Of a stretch of 38,594 nt of DNA, positions 1 through 14,000 are shown piece after piece. The stretch's first letter is position 1. Each line of letters begins with the position of its first letter. The DNA is from a virus. A program made the position numbers and the translations under genes. The notes beneath the pieces are model-generated. The model saw only the letters and a list, made by a program, of their open reading frames with translations, did not search any database and was not told where the DNA came from. The stretch covers positions 1-38,594 of IMG/VR virus record IMGVR_UViG_3300042902_000149; one strand, given 5' to 3'.

Positions 1-127
1 GATGAATAAGTAATGACCCTAGTTTTTTATGATTAGGGTTTCTTAATTATGCAGAATGAGTAGATGTAAGAAAAGATAGTAAACAAATAACATTAAGTTA
101 TTGAACACCTGATTATAAATATTTATG
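1..127. repeat. terminal direct repeat, left copy (contig circularity)
   Basis: These 127 bases are identical to 38468-38594. The reading frame of the virion gene starting at 38437 continues without a break from one copy into the sequence after the other. A length of exactly 127 is typical of an assembler k-mer overlap on a circular contig, so this is more likely an assembly signature of a circular or circularly permuted genome than a biological terminal repeat. Confidence 0.95.
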
Positions 128-2018
128 ACCATTAACTACACTTGTTACTTGATATATTGTAGCTACTTTAGATAATTATTTAAGAACTCATTTAGATTGA
201 AATATTACAAGTAGTGAAGAATCAAATATATTCTGAAGTGATGTAACCGGAGATGTAGTTATAAATTTATGAGAAGCCTTATATAATATATGAAATATTA
301 CAACACCTGTAGCAAACTATGGGTATGTTTTTGGTGCTACAAAATTATATAAATGGGTTTATAATTCTGCAACTGCTAATTTATGAATATATGATACAAC
401 TTCTTTAGTAACTACTTGAAGTTTTAGTAGTGCAACTTGATGGACAGTATGAGCTAATTGGTCAATTTCTTGATGATTAGCAACACATACTACTTGAAGT
501 ATAGCTTGATTATCACAAACATTAACTACAGTAACTTCACAAGTATATAGAATTAAAGTAGTATGCTGAACTATTACGGCTGATAGTTGTCAAATACAAA
601 TGTGATGAGCCAATCAATATACTTTCACATCTGCTGATAGTGGATTAACAAAAGTATTATTATATACAGCTACAGGAACAAGTACATTACTTGAATTTAT
701 CCCTGCTACTTGATTTGATTGAGCTTTTGATAGTATAGAGGTATATAAATATAATATAGTAGAAGAAGCTCAAACTTTTAATGCTAAATCTCCATATATT
801 ATTATAAATAATTTTATTTATGTTTGAAATGGTAATACAATTACTGAGATAGACACAACAAGTGCTTCTTGGATATATACAACTGTATTAACAATAGATT
901 TAGATTATACAATTAAAGGACTTACTAAAATATGAGACCAAGTATTTGTATATGCTAGTAATGGTAGTAGTTCAAGACAATATTTATGGGATTGAGTTAA
1001 TACAACAACTACAAGAACTATAACTTGGGTTGATAAAAACATAGTAAATGTAGCTAATTTTGCTAATCAAGATTATGTAACAACTAAATCTGCTTATTCT
1101 AATAAAAGTGGATTATATTTAGTTAATTGATATAATTTAGATAAAAAATTTGAGAATACACAAAATGATGATACTACAATGGAGAGAATATATTTTGATG
1201 CAGAATATACAAATGCTATAGAAACTATCTGAAACAAATTAGTAATACCTTGAATAGATTGACTATATACTTATTGACAACAATCTCCTTGACAACATCA
1301 CTCTTTAATAAAAGAATATCTGCATCAAACTGGACAAACAACAGCATTATATTATTCAGAAATTAGTGAATTTTTCTTAAAAATATGAAATATATGAACA
1401 TTTAACTGAATAGAATGAGCATGGGAAATAACAATAAACTTCTTTAACTTATCTTATTGAAATAATCCCTATTATTCAGGTTTTATTGTACTACCTATAT
1501 TATATTGAGATTTATTTAGTAATATTAAAAACTTTGAAAAGATTACTACTTGATTTCAATTAGATACTTGATGTCAAATTGTCATTTATACTAATAATAT
1601 AAATGATACAACTAATTATGCTAATATAGCTTATAATTATACTACATTACCTATTGTATGAGATACATATACATTTAATACGAATACATTTACAATAACA
1701 AATATAACTGATTTATGAGATTATTGTATATTACATACTACTTATACTTGAAGTTGAACTCAATTAACTAAATGAACATTTACAAGAACTGCATGAACTT
1801 GAGATGCTAGTTTTATATCAAATAAAGTAAGATATTGATATAAATATATTTGAGTTTATTCAGATACTTCTAAATTTAGAGATACAATTAATGAAGCTGA
1901 TGCATATCATCAAAAAGAGATAGCTTTTGAATTATTGAATACAAATATAGCATATAATACTAACACTCCTCATGTATACGATATAAACTTATATTATAAT
2001 GAAGAATCAGATGACTAA
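1..2018 (+). CDS. virion structural protein, 3' part (gene crosses the window edge)
   Basis: This is the main part of a 682-aa protein whose start is at 38437; the frame enters here with the TGA codon at 3-5 and ends at TAA 2016-2018. It is rich in Thr, Asn, Tyr and Gly, with no catalytic motif that I recognise. An N-terminal third segment (around SSATGWTVGANW followed by ATHTTG) resembles the carbohydrate-binding-like jelly-roll modules common in phage tail proteins. A middle part with repeated beta-like segments (KLVIPGIDGLYTYG) could be a propeller-like or tail-knob fold. It follows the connector-like gene at 37724 by 5 bp and overlaps the next gene by 8 bp, so it sits where short-tailed phages encode tail or knob proteins. 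Exact role unknown; virion location is inferred from position. Confidence 0.8.
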
Positions 2019-5000
2019 AACAGAGATAGTAAAATTAGATTCAAATATTCCAAAATGAGCTGAGAAGATAGAAGTTATACATCTTCCACAAGTAGAGATA
2101 CCAAATTACGACTATGGTAATTGACAAGATACACTAGATGCTGAAATTGCTTTAAGGAACAATACGCCATGAACATCTTGATGAAAATTTTATATATGAA
2201 ATTTTACTATAACATGAACTTGAAATTTTGCTATAAGTTGAGTAGGATTTATTCCTAAAATGGTAAAATTTAGCTATAATGCTGCTACTTGACTTTGAGA
2301 TGGTGTGATGACAACAACAGCTCAAAATGCTTATGACCCAAATACATTAACAAGAATTAATACAGACTGTGTATATATTAGAGACTCAGGTTCTACTGTA
2401 ATAGCTAGAGCTCAATATATAAGCATGAACATAGATTGATTTACTGTTAATTGTAGTTTCTATAGTAATAATTTAGTTGTTTGGTATACTTGTTATGGAT
2501 AGCCTTTTTTTAATGGCTATTTTTTTATTTGATTTAACAGGTAAATTGTTTATTATAATACTAATAACCTTAATATAAAAATATGGTACTAAAAGATGTA
2601 AGCACATTAGATGCAGCAAAAGTAAAATCTACACTTGATACATTGGTTTGACAATGAATGACTCAAGCCGAAGCACAAGCAAAAGTCACTTCTACTCTAT
2701 GAGATAGAGGTTTTGATGTCTCACAAAAAGCACCAATTACTCCTGTGCAAGATGTAGCTCCTGAAACTCCTGTAGTTCCTACTGTAACTCCAGCAACTGC
2801 TCCTCAAACTTGAGTAGATGTACCTGTAACTCCTCCACTAAAAACTCCTGAAGTTCCAACTCCTCCAAAACAAACAAATATAACTATTACTCCAACAAAA
2901 ACACCTGAAGCTCCTATAGAACCACAACCTACTGATTTAAAACAAATACAAACAGTAGATGACTGGAAAACACAAACAGGTGGTTGAATGAATAATCTTG
3001 AAAGCTGGGTAGAAAGTAGATATTGAACTACTGCATCTCAAAAAGACTGAGTTTTAACAGCTAATATATGATGAATAGATTATCAATGGACTATTGATGC
3101 TGCTTGAAATCCTATTAAGACAAAATTATGATGAGAAAATGCTTGAGATATATTTAATCAATTAATGGCTTGACAGGAATTACCTGATACAGGTATTAAA
3201 ACTACTCCTGAGTATTCAAAAGCTAAAGCAAGGTATGATATAACTAATAAATATATTTGAATGACTGAAGACCAGTTATTCAATGCTTATGTAAATGGAG
3301 AAATAGGGGCTAATCTTGAGAAAGATTTAATAAATAATCCTGCTCTTGCAATAGCAAAAGAAAAATATAATAAAAAACTTGTTACTGATAATATAAATAA
3401 AGAGAGTTTAACAATGTTAAATGCTTATAATAAAGCAAATAACAAAGATTATACTCCAGCTGAAATAGAAAAAACATCTTTAGAAAAACTTAGTGATAAA
3501 TTTATGACTATGTTTAAAAATATGGGTAAATCTGATACAGATATTGCCTCTTTTAAAGATTATATGGCTTCTAATTATCCTGATTTAGTTAGTAAAACAA
3601 CTGAATTAAATGCACAAAATAAAGCAATTAGAGAATTAGCTGACGAAAGAGATGCTAGACTAGATGAAATTATAAAAGAAAATCCTTGAATCAGTATAAA
3701 TAGAGCAACAATGTTAGCTGCTAGACAAAACAAAGATATAAATGCACAAATTAAATCAATGAGCTATGATATAGCTAATCTTAGTGCTGATATTAATTAT
3801 CAAACTTCAATAGCTGATAAAGAATATGGTAACGAATTAGATAGACAAGCAAGACAAGACCAATTAGCACAAGAACAAAGAGGTTATGCATTTAATTTAT
3901 TATGAACAGCACAAGCTCAAGATTTTGCACAACAACAAGAAGCAGACAGAAGAAAATATGAACAAGATAATAAATGAGTAAGCACTTCAATGATTCAAGT
4001 ATGAGATAAACAACAATTAATTAACTCTCAAACTTGAGAAGTTATTAAGGAATATGATGTAGCTACTGAAGCTGCTTGAACAACAAGTGATTGGTCTAAA
4101 TTAGATGACAATACACTATATAATCAAAGAACTTGAGAAACTAAATCAGTTACTCCTGCTGAAGCTAGTAATTATACAGGATTAGATTTTACTTCTAATA
4201 CAGATTTAATTAATAAATATCCTAATGAAGCAAGTTTTAAAAATAATAATCCAACTTGAATGACTTGGGGAATATCAGAAAATCTAAAAAATAAGTTTAC
4301 TGAAGCAGGTATTAATTATACACAATGAACTCCTAGACCTGCTAATGAATGATGAGCTTATATTAAATTTGCAAGTGTACAAGATTGATTAGATGCTTAT
4401 AAAATAGCACTTACAGAAGCAGGTAGTCAAAATATTAAGAACAGATTAGCTACTTGGGTATGAACACAAGATACTGAATCAAATAATAGATATGCAAATG
4501 ATATAATGTCTGCTGCATGAATACCACAATGAGCTACATTCTCTGACTTAACAGAAGCACAAACTTGAGCTTTAATGTCAGAACAACTTAAAAGAGAAAG
4601 TCCTAATTTCTATAAAGAGTTAGCTAATATTCCTGCTCCTACAAAACCATTAACAGATAAACAATTTACACAATCAAATCAAATAATTACAAGTTTTAAA
4701 TCAGACCCACAAGTTAAAGCATTTGAAAGTGCATACTCACAATGATTATCATTAATATCATCATTAAATAATGATACATGAGCTTGAGATATGGCTTGAG
4801 TATTCCAATTTATGAAAACACTTGACCCACAATCAGTAGTAAGAGAGAGTGAATTTGAATTAGCTGCTAATACTGCATGAGTTGTTGATAAACTATGAAA
4901 TACTTGGGATAAATTACAAGAATGAAGTATATTAACAGATACACAAGCAAGAGCATTTAAACAACTAGCTAAACAATTTATTATTGATAAGGCTACTATA

Positions 5001-8000
5001 TATGATACTAAGTATTCAGATTGAATTAGAAGATTAGACCAACAAGGTATTGATACTAATGTATTTCCTGCTTCAATATCTGACCAAATGAGAGCTACTT
5101 TAGAATCAGATACAAATACTACTATTGATACTACTAAAAGTGATGAAGAATTATTGAAATCTTATTTTGGATAATATATAAAATATGAACTTATTTGATA
5201 CACTTATTGCAAATAAACCTGCTACACAAAATATACAAAGTCCAGTAACTCCTAAACAAGGAGCTACTAACTTTTTTAGTGATGAAAAACAAGTTTATGA
5301 TAGAATGTTAAATGATTGACTAGATGATACAAAAGCTAGAAGTCTAATCACAAAACAAAGACAAAAGATGATATGACAAATAACATCCCAAGAAAAAGAA
5401 GTATTACTAAAAATGCAACAAGATTGATTAGATAGTAAAAAAGCTGTTGAGCTAGTAAGAAAAAATAGATATAATAATTTACCTTTATATAAAAAGGCTG
5501 CTAAGTTTGTATTTGATGCTTGAGTATGAGCTGCTTGATTAGCTACTGAACAAGTCTGAAAAGTATGAGGTTTCTTATGAGCTGAAGAGTTTGAAAGAAA
5601 AGGTATAGAAGCAAGAGATATTGCTAAAAGAACTACTTGAGATAGTATAGGTGCTAAGACATGAGAAACTATCTTATGAGCTTGAGAAATGTTTGCTGTA
5701 TCTCCTACAAAAGTTGCACCAACATTATTTGGTAGGACTTTACAATGAGCTGCTGTATGAGGTGTTATTTGATGAGCTGACCCTATATTAAGTAAATGAA
5801 GTGATGCTACTATATGAGATGTGGCTAAATGAGCTGCTATATGAGGTACTATATGAGCTGTAGCTACTCCTATTATTGAAAAGGCTGTTTTACCTATTAT
5901 AGCTTGAACAGTTGCTAAATGATACTGAGCTGGTAAATTCTGAGTAGAAAAAGCTGTTAAATATTGAACAGCTGCACAAAAAGGTTGATTAGAATGATTA
6001 GAAAAATCTATTGTTAGAGATATTAAATCTCCATTTAAAAGTATTCAATTAGAATGATTAGCTCCACAAAAAGCTGCTGCATTGTCTACTAGAGCAAATA
6101 GATTCACTTCTTGACAAGAAAAGAAATTTAAAGAAATGACTTGAGAAACATCTTGAGAATTTGCAGTTAAAAGAGGTATGACTAAAGTATGAGATGATGC
6201 TGTAGAAGAATCAGCTAAAAACTATTTAGCTTCAATGAAAGAAGCCGATGATGCTTTAAGATTAATAGACTGAAATTATAAAATTACAAAAGGACAAGAT
6301 TTTGCTAAAATAATGCTTGAAGACTTATCTTCAAGACTTAAAAATACATTATGAACTTGAAGTAGAAAAATTGATTTATTATTAAAAAAATATAATACTC
6401 AATGATTAACAATGAGTGAGTTAAATCAAGTTAAAAGAACTTATGCTAATAACTTTAAATACTCATTTACTGAGAAATGAAGTGAAGCAGCCATGAAAAG
6501 TACAAACTTACAAAATGGTATTAGAAAGTTTCAATTTGACACAGCTAAACAACAAGGTTTTAATAACTTAGATAAAATTAATAAAACTACTCAAGCATGG
6601 AGAGCTTATACAGATAATCTAGGACAATCAATGGCTAGAAAATGAGTAAATAATGAAGTAAACTTAACTTCTTGGATAGCTTTATCAGGTTGAGAACCAA
6701 CTAACTTGGCACTATTCTTATGAAAAGAAACACTAGGTCATTCAAAAGTTAAGTGAGCAATTATAAAATGACTTTCAAAACAAACAAAACCGAGTATAAT
6801 AAAAGCAAATAGAACAAGTATCTTAAAATCTAATCTTAAAAAAGAAAATGTGGTTATTGATAATATTCTTCGTGATAGGAGCATTAATAGCTCTAAGTTA
6901 GTTAAGACTACTCCAAAGAAAGTAGTTAAGAAACCAATCATTACAAAAGCTCCTGTAAAAACAGAAAAAGCTATCTCAAATAAAAAGTGATTTATAGCAC
7001 CTAGAAAGATAATAAGTGATGTAAAGAAAGTAATTAAACCTACCAAGAGTGCAGGACTAATAGAAGAAGCTAAAAATTTTAAACAAACTAATTTAGATAG
7101 TTTAATAAAACAAGCTAAAGAAACTTGAAAAATGCCTTTAAATGAAGATATAAGCAAAGGCTTTATAAAACAACCTAGTTTATTACAAAGAAAGGCTGAG
7201 TTAGATAAAATTAAGGATATATTAAAAAAAGAAGCTAATATAAAAGACATTATTCCTAATAAAACATTAAGTGCTATTGAAAAATATACTAAACACCAAT
7301 GAAGAATAAATGCTTATTTAAGAAATCCAAACTGATGACATTTGGAAGATACAATTAAACTTGCAAAAGAAGCAGAGAAACAGTTATTAGAAATGCCTAA
7401 ATATGAATGAATATCATATAGAGGAGTTAAACAATTTTCTTGATTAGATAACTTACAAGTTTGACAAACATTTTCTGATAAATGATTTCTATCTTCTAGT
7501 AAAAGCAAAATTGTAGCAGATAGGTTTGCTGATGATGCCTTATTTATTATAAAAGGTAAAAGAGGTAGGGATTTATCTGATATAAGCAAGATGAAAAGTG
7601 AACAAGAAATATTATTTAAACCTAATTCTAAATTTGATATAATAAATATTGAAACTAAATGAGGTAAAAAAATAATTACACTAGAACAATAAAAAAAGAG
7701 CTTAATTGCTCTTTTTTGCTATACTGCCTAATATTTGAAGTCAATCTAAGACTTGTTTAATAGCTATTTTATTTTCTTTTATTTTCCATTCATCTCATTG
7801 TTTTTTTAATAATTTAGCATTTTCTTTATATTCATAAGAAACTAAATCACATAGTTTTAGATAAGTGTGTAATTCCATAATTATTTAATTAAAATTTAAA
7901 AGTTTTTTGTCCTATCTTTTTATTAAAGGCATATATATAATAAGTAGATTCATTTAATTTATATCATTTTGTAGTAGAGATTTTAATAATTCTTTTAAAT

Positions 8001-11000
8001 AAAAAATTAGGAAGATATTTATAGTATCCAATAGTTTCTTTTAAAAACTTATCTAAATCTTCTGAAACTTTCTTTTGCATTTGATATATTTTAATTCAAG
8101 CTAATGTTCATATTTTTTTCATTATAATTCTTATGTAAAACAAAAAGACACTCATGTACGAAATGAATGCTTTTGCTAAAATATATAAATATTTTTCTTC
8201 GTACCTAAAAATATTTATAACTCCATTATATCCATAAATAAAAATATTGCAAATCTTATCAAAAGATATATAATAATTACAATACTTAACTTATAGACTA
8301 TGACTAGAATAATTCCAACTACTACTTATACTTCAAGAGTTTATCCATGATACAACTGTATGGATGTAATTATTACTTGATTATGGGATGATACAGTAAA
8401 CTGGCAGGATTCAAAACTATGGTGGGATAACTGAAGTGCCTGAACTTGATATACTGGAAGAACTGTACCTACTACTACTTATACTGGAAGAACTGTACCT
8501 ACTACCTCTTATACTTAACTAAAAACCAATGGCTAAACAAGTATTGAATGATTGAGAAACTTGATTATCTCATAGAACTAAATTAAATGACAATTTCACT
8601 GAAAACTATGATGAAATTGCTTTAAATACTGCAAAAAGACACGATGCAGTAACTGTAACTGATACAGCAGAAATAGACTTGACTTTAACAGGTCAAGATA
8701 TACAAGCTGATTTAAAGACTACTACAGTAACTCCTTGAAGTTATACATTATCTGCAATTACAGTTGATAGCAAAGGTAGAATAACTGCTGCTTCTAATTG
8801 AAGTCCTAGTGGAACTCCTTTAACGACTAAATGAGATTTATTAACTTTTGATGCTACAGATGCTAGATTACCTGTATGAACTAATTGACAAACATTAGTG
8901 GCAGATAGTGCAGAGGCTACAGGTATTAAATGGGCTACTCCTGCTGGTTGATGAGATGTAGTATGACCTGCTTCTGCTACAGACAGTGCAATAGCTCTAT
9001 TTGATTGAACTACTGGTAAGCTATTAAAAGATAGTACACAAACTATAACTGATGCTGTTTGAGCTGCTACATATATAACAGGACTTGTTACTTGATGAAA
9101 ACTTACAGTTAATGCTTGAGATTCTACTCTTTTAGATATAGAAGCAGCAACTTATTATGTTCAATGAGTACATTATACTTATGCTTGAGCTACTGGTATT
9201 GCAAACTGACTTTGAGTATGAGAAACGGCTAGAAGATATGCTTTTGATGCTACTTGATTAGTTTCACAAGCTTGAGCTTATAGTGATGCACAAAAACAAA
9301 CTATATTACCAATATCTAGAATAAACTCAGAACAATGAGAAAGTTGACCTACAGCTAACATTCAAAATCCAATAGACCAAAGATTTTTTATTAGTGAACT
9401 AGGTTGGAGGGAAAGAAAATTAAGAGAAAATGTTTTTTTATCACAATATACAGAAACTGGTTGAGAGTTTTCAGAAAGTTCTACACCTTTACAAGTTAAT
9501 CAAGCTGCTTGAGTATTTTATACTGCACAAAGTAATGAAGTTATTATTTCACAAGAAGATAATATTACAGCTAATTATACTTATTTAAGTGGATGAATAC
9601 CAACAGTAGACCCTGAAGCTACATTAGTTGTAAATGTTACACAATATCAAAATTGAGCTAGTTTAGCTACAATGACTGATAATTATTGGAAAGTAGACAC
9701 ATTATTAAAAGTACCAGAAACTGCCAATGAGTTTTTTGTAGTTATGTGAAACGCAGAATATGCTACACAAACAGAAGCAGAAGCAGCCTGACCAAATTTT
9801 TCTTTCTTTACTAATGAAAGCACGTCTTGATTAATTGAAGTTGCTAGATTTATTGTTAGGAAAAATAACACTAATATTAATAGAATTGTAAACGATATAC
9901 CTAGAGTAAAAGGTAATGTAATAGGTTCTACTTGAGTAACTCCATTGTTACCTAGTGTTTCAGACCCAGCTGAATTAGTTAATTATGAAGATGCTTGGAG
10001 ACATTTTAATAGTTGAGGTATTTCTCACTGATGAGATACTACTGATAATTTAGATTGAACTTTTAATATAGCTTCTTGTGAGGTTGTTATTCGTGTATCT
10101 ACTAATGATGAATCAACACTAGCTGTATATGCTATAGATGCTAGTTGAATATTAACTCCAGCAGATTGAGATGTAACATATTATTATATAGATTATAATT
10201 CTTGAGCTCCTATTTGGGCTTCTTGAACTGATATATATTCGTATAATGGTATGGATAAAATACAAGCTTATACTGTTTGAAGAAGATGAAATAGTCTTTG
10301 GATAATAGATGCTAGAAGACAAGCAGTAGATTGAAATAGAAAAGGTAGAAGAAGAGATTTAGAATGGGATGGTAATGTACAAAACGGATTTTGGCATGCA
10401 AGAGGTTGAAGTGTTTTATCTGCTTCTTGATTAAGTTTATTACTTTCAACTTGAACTTTCTATTATTGATATTCTCCAGTAACACATATAGGTTTTGATA
10501 CAACAGTTTGAGGAACAGCTAATGCTAATGTATTTGACTACTATTCTGATAGAGCTAGTTATACTTATACAGCGGATAGTAAACTTATAAATAATACTAC
10601 TTACGATTTAGCTTGAACTCCTACTGCTCTTTCTCCTAATAGATATAGAACAGATTGGGTATATTGTGTACTTGATTGAGCTTCTCCAAGATTTGTAACT
10701 ATAATGTGAGATGCAGAATATACTACTTTAGCAGTAGCAGAACTTGCTCCACAACCTGCTACACTTCCAGCATTTATGGATTGAGTAAGTGTATTAGTAT
10801 GACAAGCTGTAGCTCAAGAATGAACATCTGTATTAGTAATTACAACTGCTTTTGGTAGTGTATTTACACCTTGAGCTTCTCCTTCTGACCATACCCTACT
10901 TTCAAATTTAGGTTGGACTGGTTCTTGACATACTGACTGATTAAATAGTGTTGCTACCTTTGGTGCTGCCTGAGAAGCTACCTCTACTTTACTTTCTACA

Positions 11001-14000
11001 TTTATACAAACAACTACAGACCAATCAAAGGCTTGAAGTTTAACACTTACAACAAAAGCTTTAAACCAATTCAACGGAGCTAATATAGCTTCAGCAACTA
11101 CAACAGACATCTGAGCTGCTACTTGAAATAGTCCTCATATAACTTGAACTACAACAATAACAGGACTTGGTACAATACAAGCCTGAGTACAAAGAACACT
11201 TACTTTTGATTGAATACTTATATTAACTCATAATGCTACAAGTTTAATCCTACCAACAGGAGCTAATATAACAACTGTTGCTTGAGATACTGCTGATTTT
11301 ATAAGTGAATGAAGTGGTAATTGGAGATGTGTTAATTATCAAAGAAAAGACTGAACTGCTTTAGATGGTATTACAGCAACTTCTACAGATACACTTACAA
11401 ATAAAAGAATCACAGCAAGAGTTAGTACAATCGCTTCTTCAGCTACTCCAACACCTGCTTGAGATACAACAGATGAATTTACTATCACTGCATTAGCTGC
11501 TGCTGCAACATTCGCTGCTCCTACTTGAACTCCTACTGAATGACAAGTATTACTTATTAGAATAAAAGATGATGGAACTGCTAGAGCTTTATCTTGGAAT
11601 GCAATATATAGAGCTAGTACAGATTTAGCTTTACCAACTACAACAGTTATTAGTAAAACATTATATTTACAATTTGTATATAATAATACAGATTCAAAAT
11701 GGGATTTACTAGGTTTACTTGATAACTTCTAATTATGAGATTACCTTTATTCGTATGAACTGGAGTATCTGCTGCTAACTGACTTCTAAATAATCTAGTA
11801 TCATATTACAAATGTGATGTAAATGGTACTTTTTGAGACAGTCATTGAAGCAATACTTGAACAATTAATTGAGCTACATATACAGCTAGTTGAAAGATTA
11901 ATGGAGCTTATAGTTATACTACTAATGATTGGGTTGATGTTCCATTAAATTCTACAACTAATTTTACTAAATCAATGTGGGTAAAAATAACTGCAGATGT
12001 AGTATGACATTTGATGTCTAAATATGATTGAAGTAGTAAAATGGACCAATTATATTATTACTCTGTAGATAAGAAAATATATTCTAATATATGACAGGTA
12101 TGAGGTAATAGAAATACTGTTTCTACTGCTGCAATATCATTAAACACTTATTATCATATAGCTGTAACTCGGGATTGAACTACTCAAAAAATATATCTTA
12201 ATGCTTGAACTCCAGTAACAAGTGCAGCTACTGCTGATAACTTTGTAGATACAGTAAATTTTGATATATGAAGAAGAAATGACCCAGTTAATTATTTAAG
12301 CTGAGTTTTAGATGAAATAGGTTACTGGGATACTGCCTTAACAGCAGATGACATAACAACTTTATATAATTGAAGTTCGTGATTATCTTACGATTCATTT
12401 ACTTCTTAATAAAATCCTTATGCTTAAATATATAACTTGGAGGGCAAAAAAGATTAATGCAAATTTAATTGAACACCCAAATACAAATGATAGAGTTAAT
12501 CTAGAAACAGCTTGAGCTATTACATTTACCGAAACTCCTTATCAAATAGCTGATGGTAGATATATATCATTCTTAGAACACGCTTGAAATATAACACAAG
12601 CTCAATTAGACCATTGGAGAACTCTAGACCCTGCTTTTGAATTTACTATTATAGATGAAACAACTACTAATACACTTTTATCTGAATTATGAGATGTAAC
12701 AGTAACTAATTTTATTTTTACTGATAATAGACCAGTATTAGAACTTTAATTATGAAAACAGATAAACAATCATTATTAAGAGAAAAGAAACTAAGGAAAA
12801 CTCCATATACAGAAATGACTCCTAATGATATTAAGTTCTTAGAAGAACAAGGTATTATAAATGGAGTCTGACCTGAAAGATATGGTAAGTTTCTTAGACT
12901 TTTAATGACTTGGTTGTTTTGTTTTATAGATTATAAAAGGCACGATATAAATTTTTGGCAACAAAACTGATTTTATCAAGCTAACTGGGGACTTCTTAAA
13001 TATTCTTTTATATCAATAGCTGATAATTATAGAGAAATATGTCTTGATAAATGGTATAAAAAGCTATATAGAATCCCTAAATACTATATTACACTACCGT
13101 TTAAAGCCTGGATTATATCACTAGCTTATAACGCTGTAGAATCTGAAAAATGATTAGAGGCTTATAATTCTATAAAATAATTTTACAAATCTCTAAAAAT
13201 AACTATATTTATAATAAAGGATAATCACTAATTTACATTTATGTCGGAAAAAGAATATGTAACACATAAAGACCTTATGAATTTTTACGAAAAAATTTCA
13301 AAAGAAGCTAAAGATGATAGGCATTATGTAGCTAATCAAATACAAAGCTTTATAGCTATTATTGATGGTAAATTTGATGAGCTTAAAGATAATTTTCCAA
13401 ATATAGCAGTTATACAAGAAAAAGTAAAAGAATTATCTTTATGACACAAGGATTTAAAAAAAGATATAGCTCATGTAGAAGTTAGAATAACAAAAAATGA
13501 AAATAAATTACTTGTAGCTGGTACAGTAATATGTATAGTTGGTTCAATAGGTTGATTCTTAGTTCAAATATTTATATCTAAATTTTTATAATGGACACAA
13601 TAAGAGCAAATAAAGTTATATTACTATGTTTACTATGATTAGTAGCCTATTTTTCTATTATATGTACTTGATTATGAGTATATGTTGTAGTTAAAACTGA
13701 GAAAGAAGAGACTCTTTTAAAAGAGATTTCAATTACTCTTAGAGAGATACAATGAGAACCAGTAGAAGTAGAAGTTAATTATTAATAAAATATTATGCCT
13801 ACAATTAAAATAAAAGTACCAAGTAAATTAAAAAGAAAAATAAAACTTGTACCACCATCTAAAAGATATAAATTAAAAGAAGGACAAAAAGTAACTTAAT
13901 TATTATGTCAGATAAAACTTTAATATTAATATGTCAAATAGTATGCGTAATTGTTATACTATGATGTATTTATTTTTTTATAAAAAACTAATGAGATTCA

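Noticed and set aside
1-127. Biological direct terminal repeat of a linear phage
   Set aside because: Length of exactly 127 is the common maximum assembly k-mer and the repeat lies inside a gene, so an assembly overlap is more likely.
6738-7250. 170-codon frame on the minus strand
   Set aside because: Mirror of a lysine/isoleucine-rich part of the ADP-ribosyltransferase gene; opposite strand of a well-supported gene.
8450-8509. Repeat array of CRISPR type
   Set aside because: The two units are directly adjacent without spacers and encode a peptide repeat. No other array-like repeats were seen in the window.
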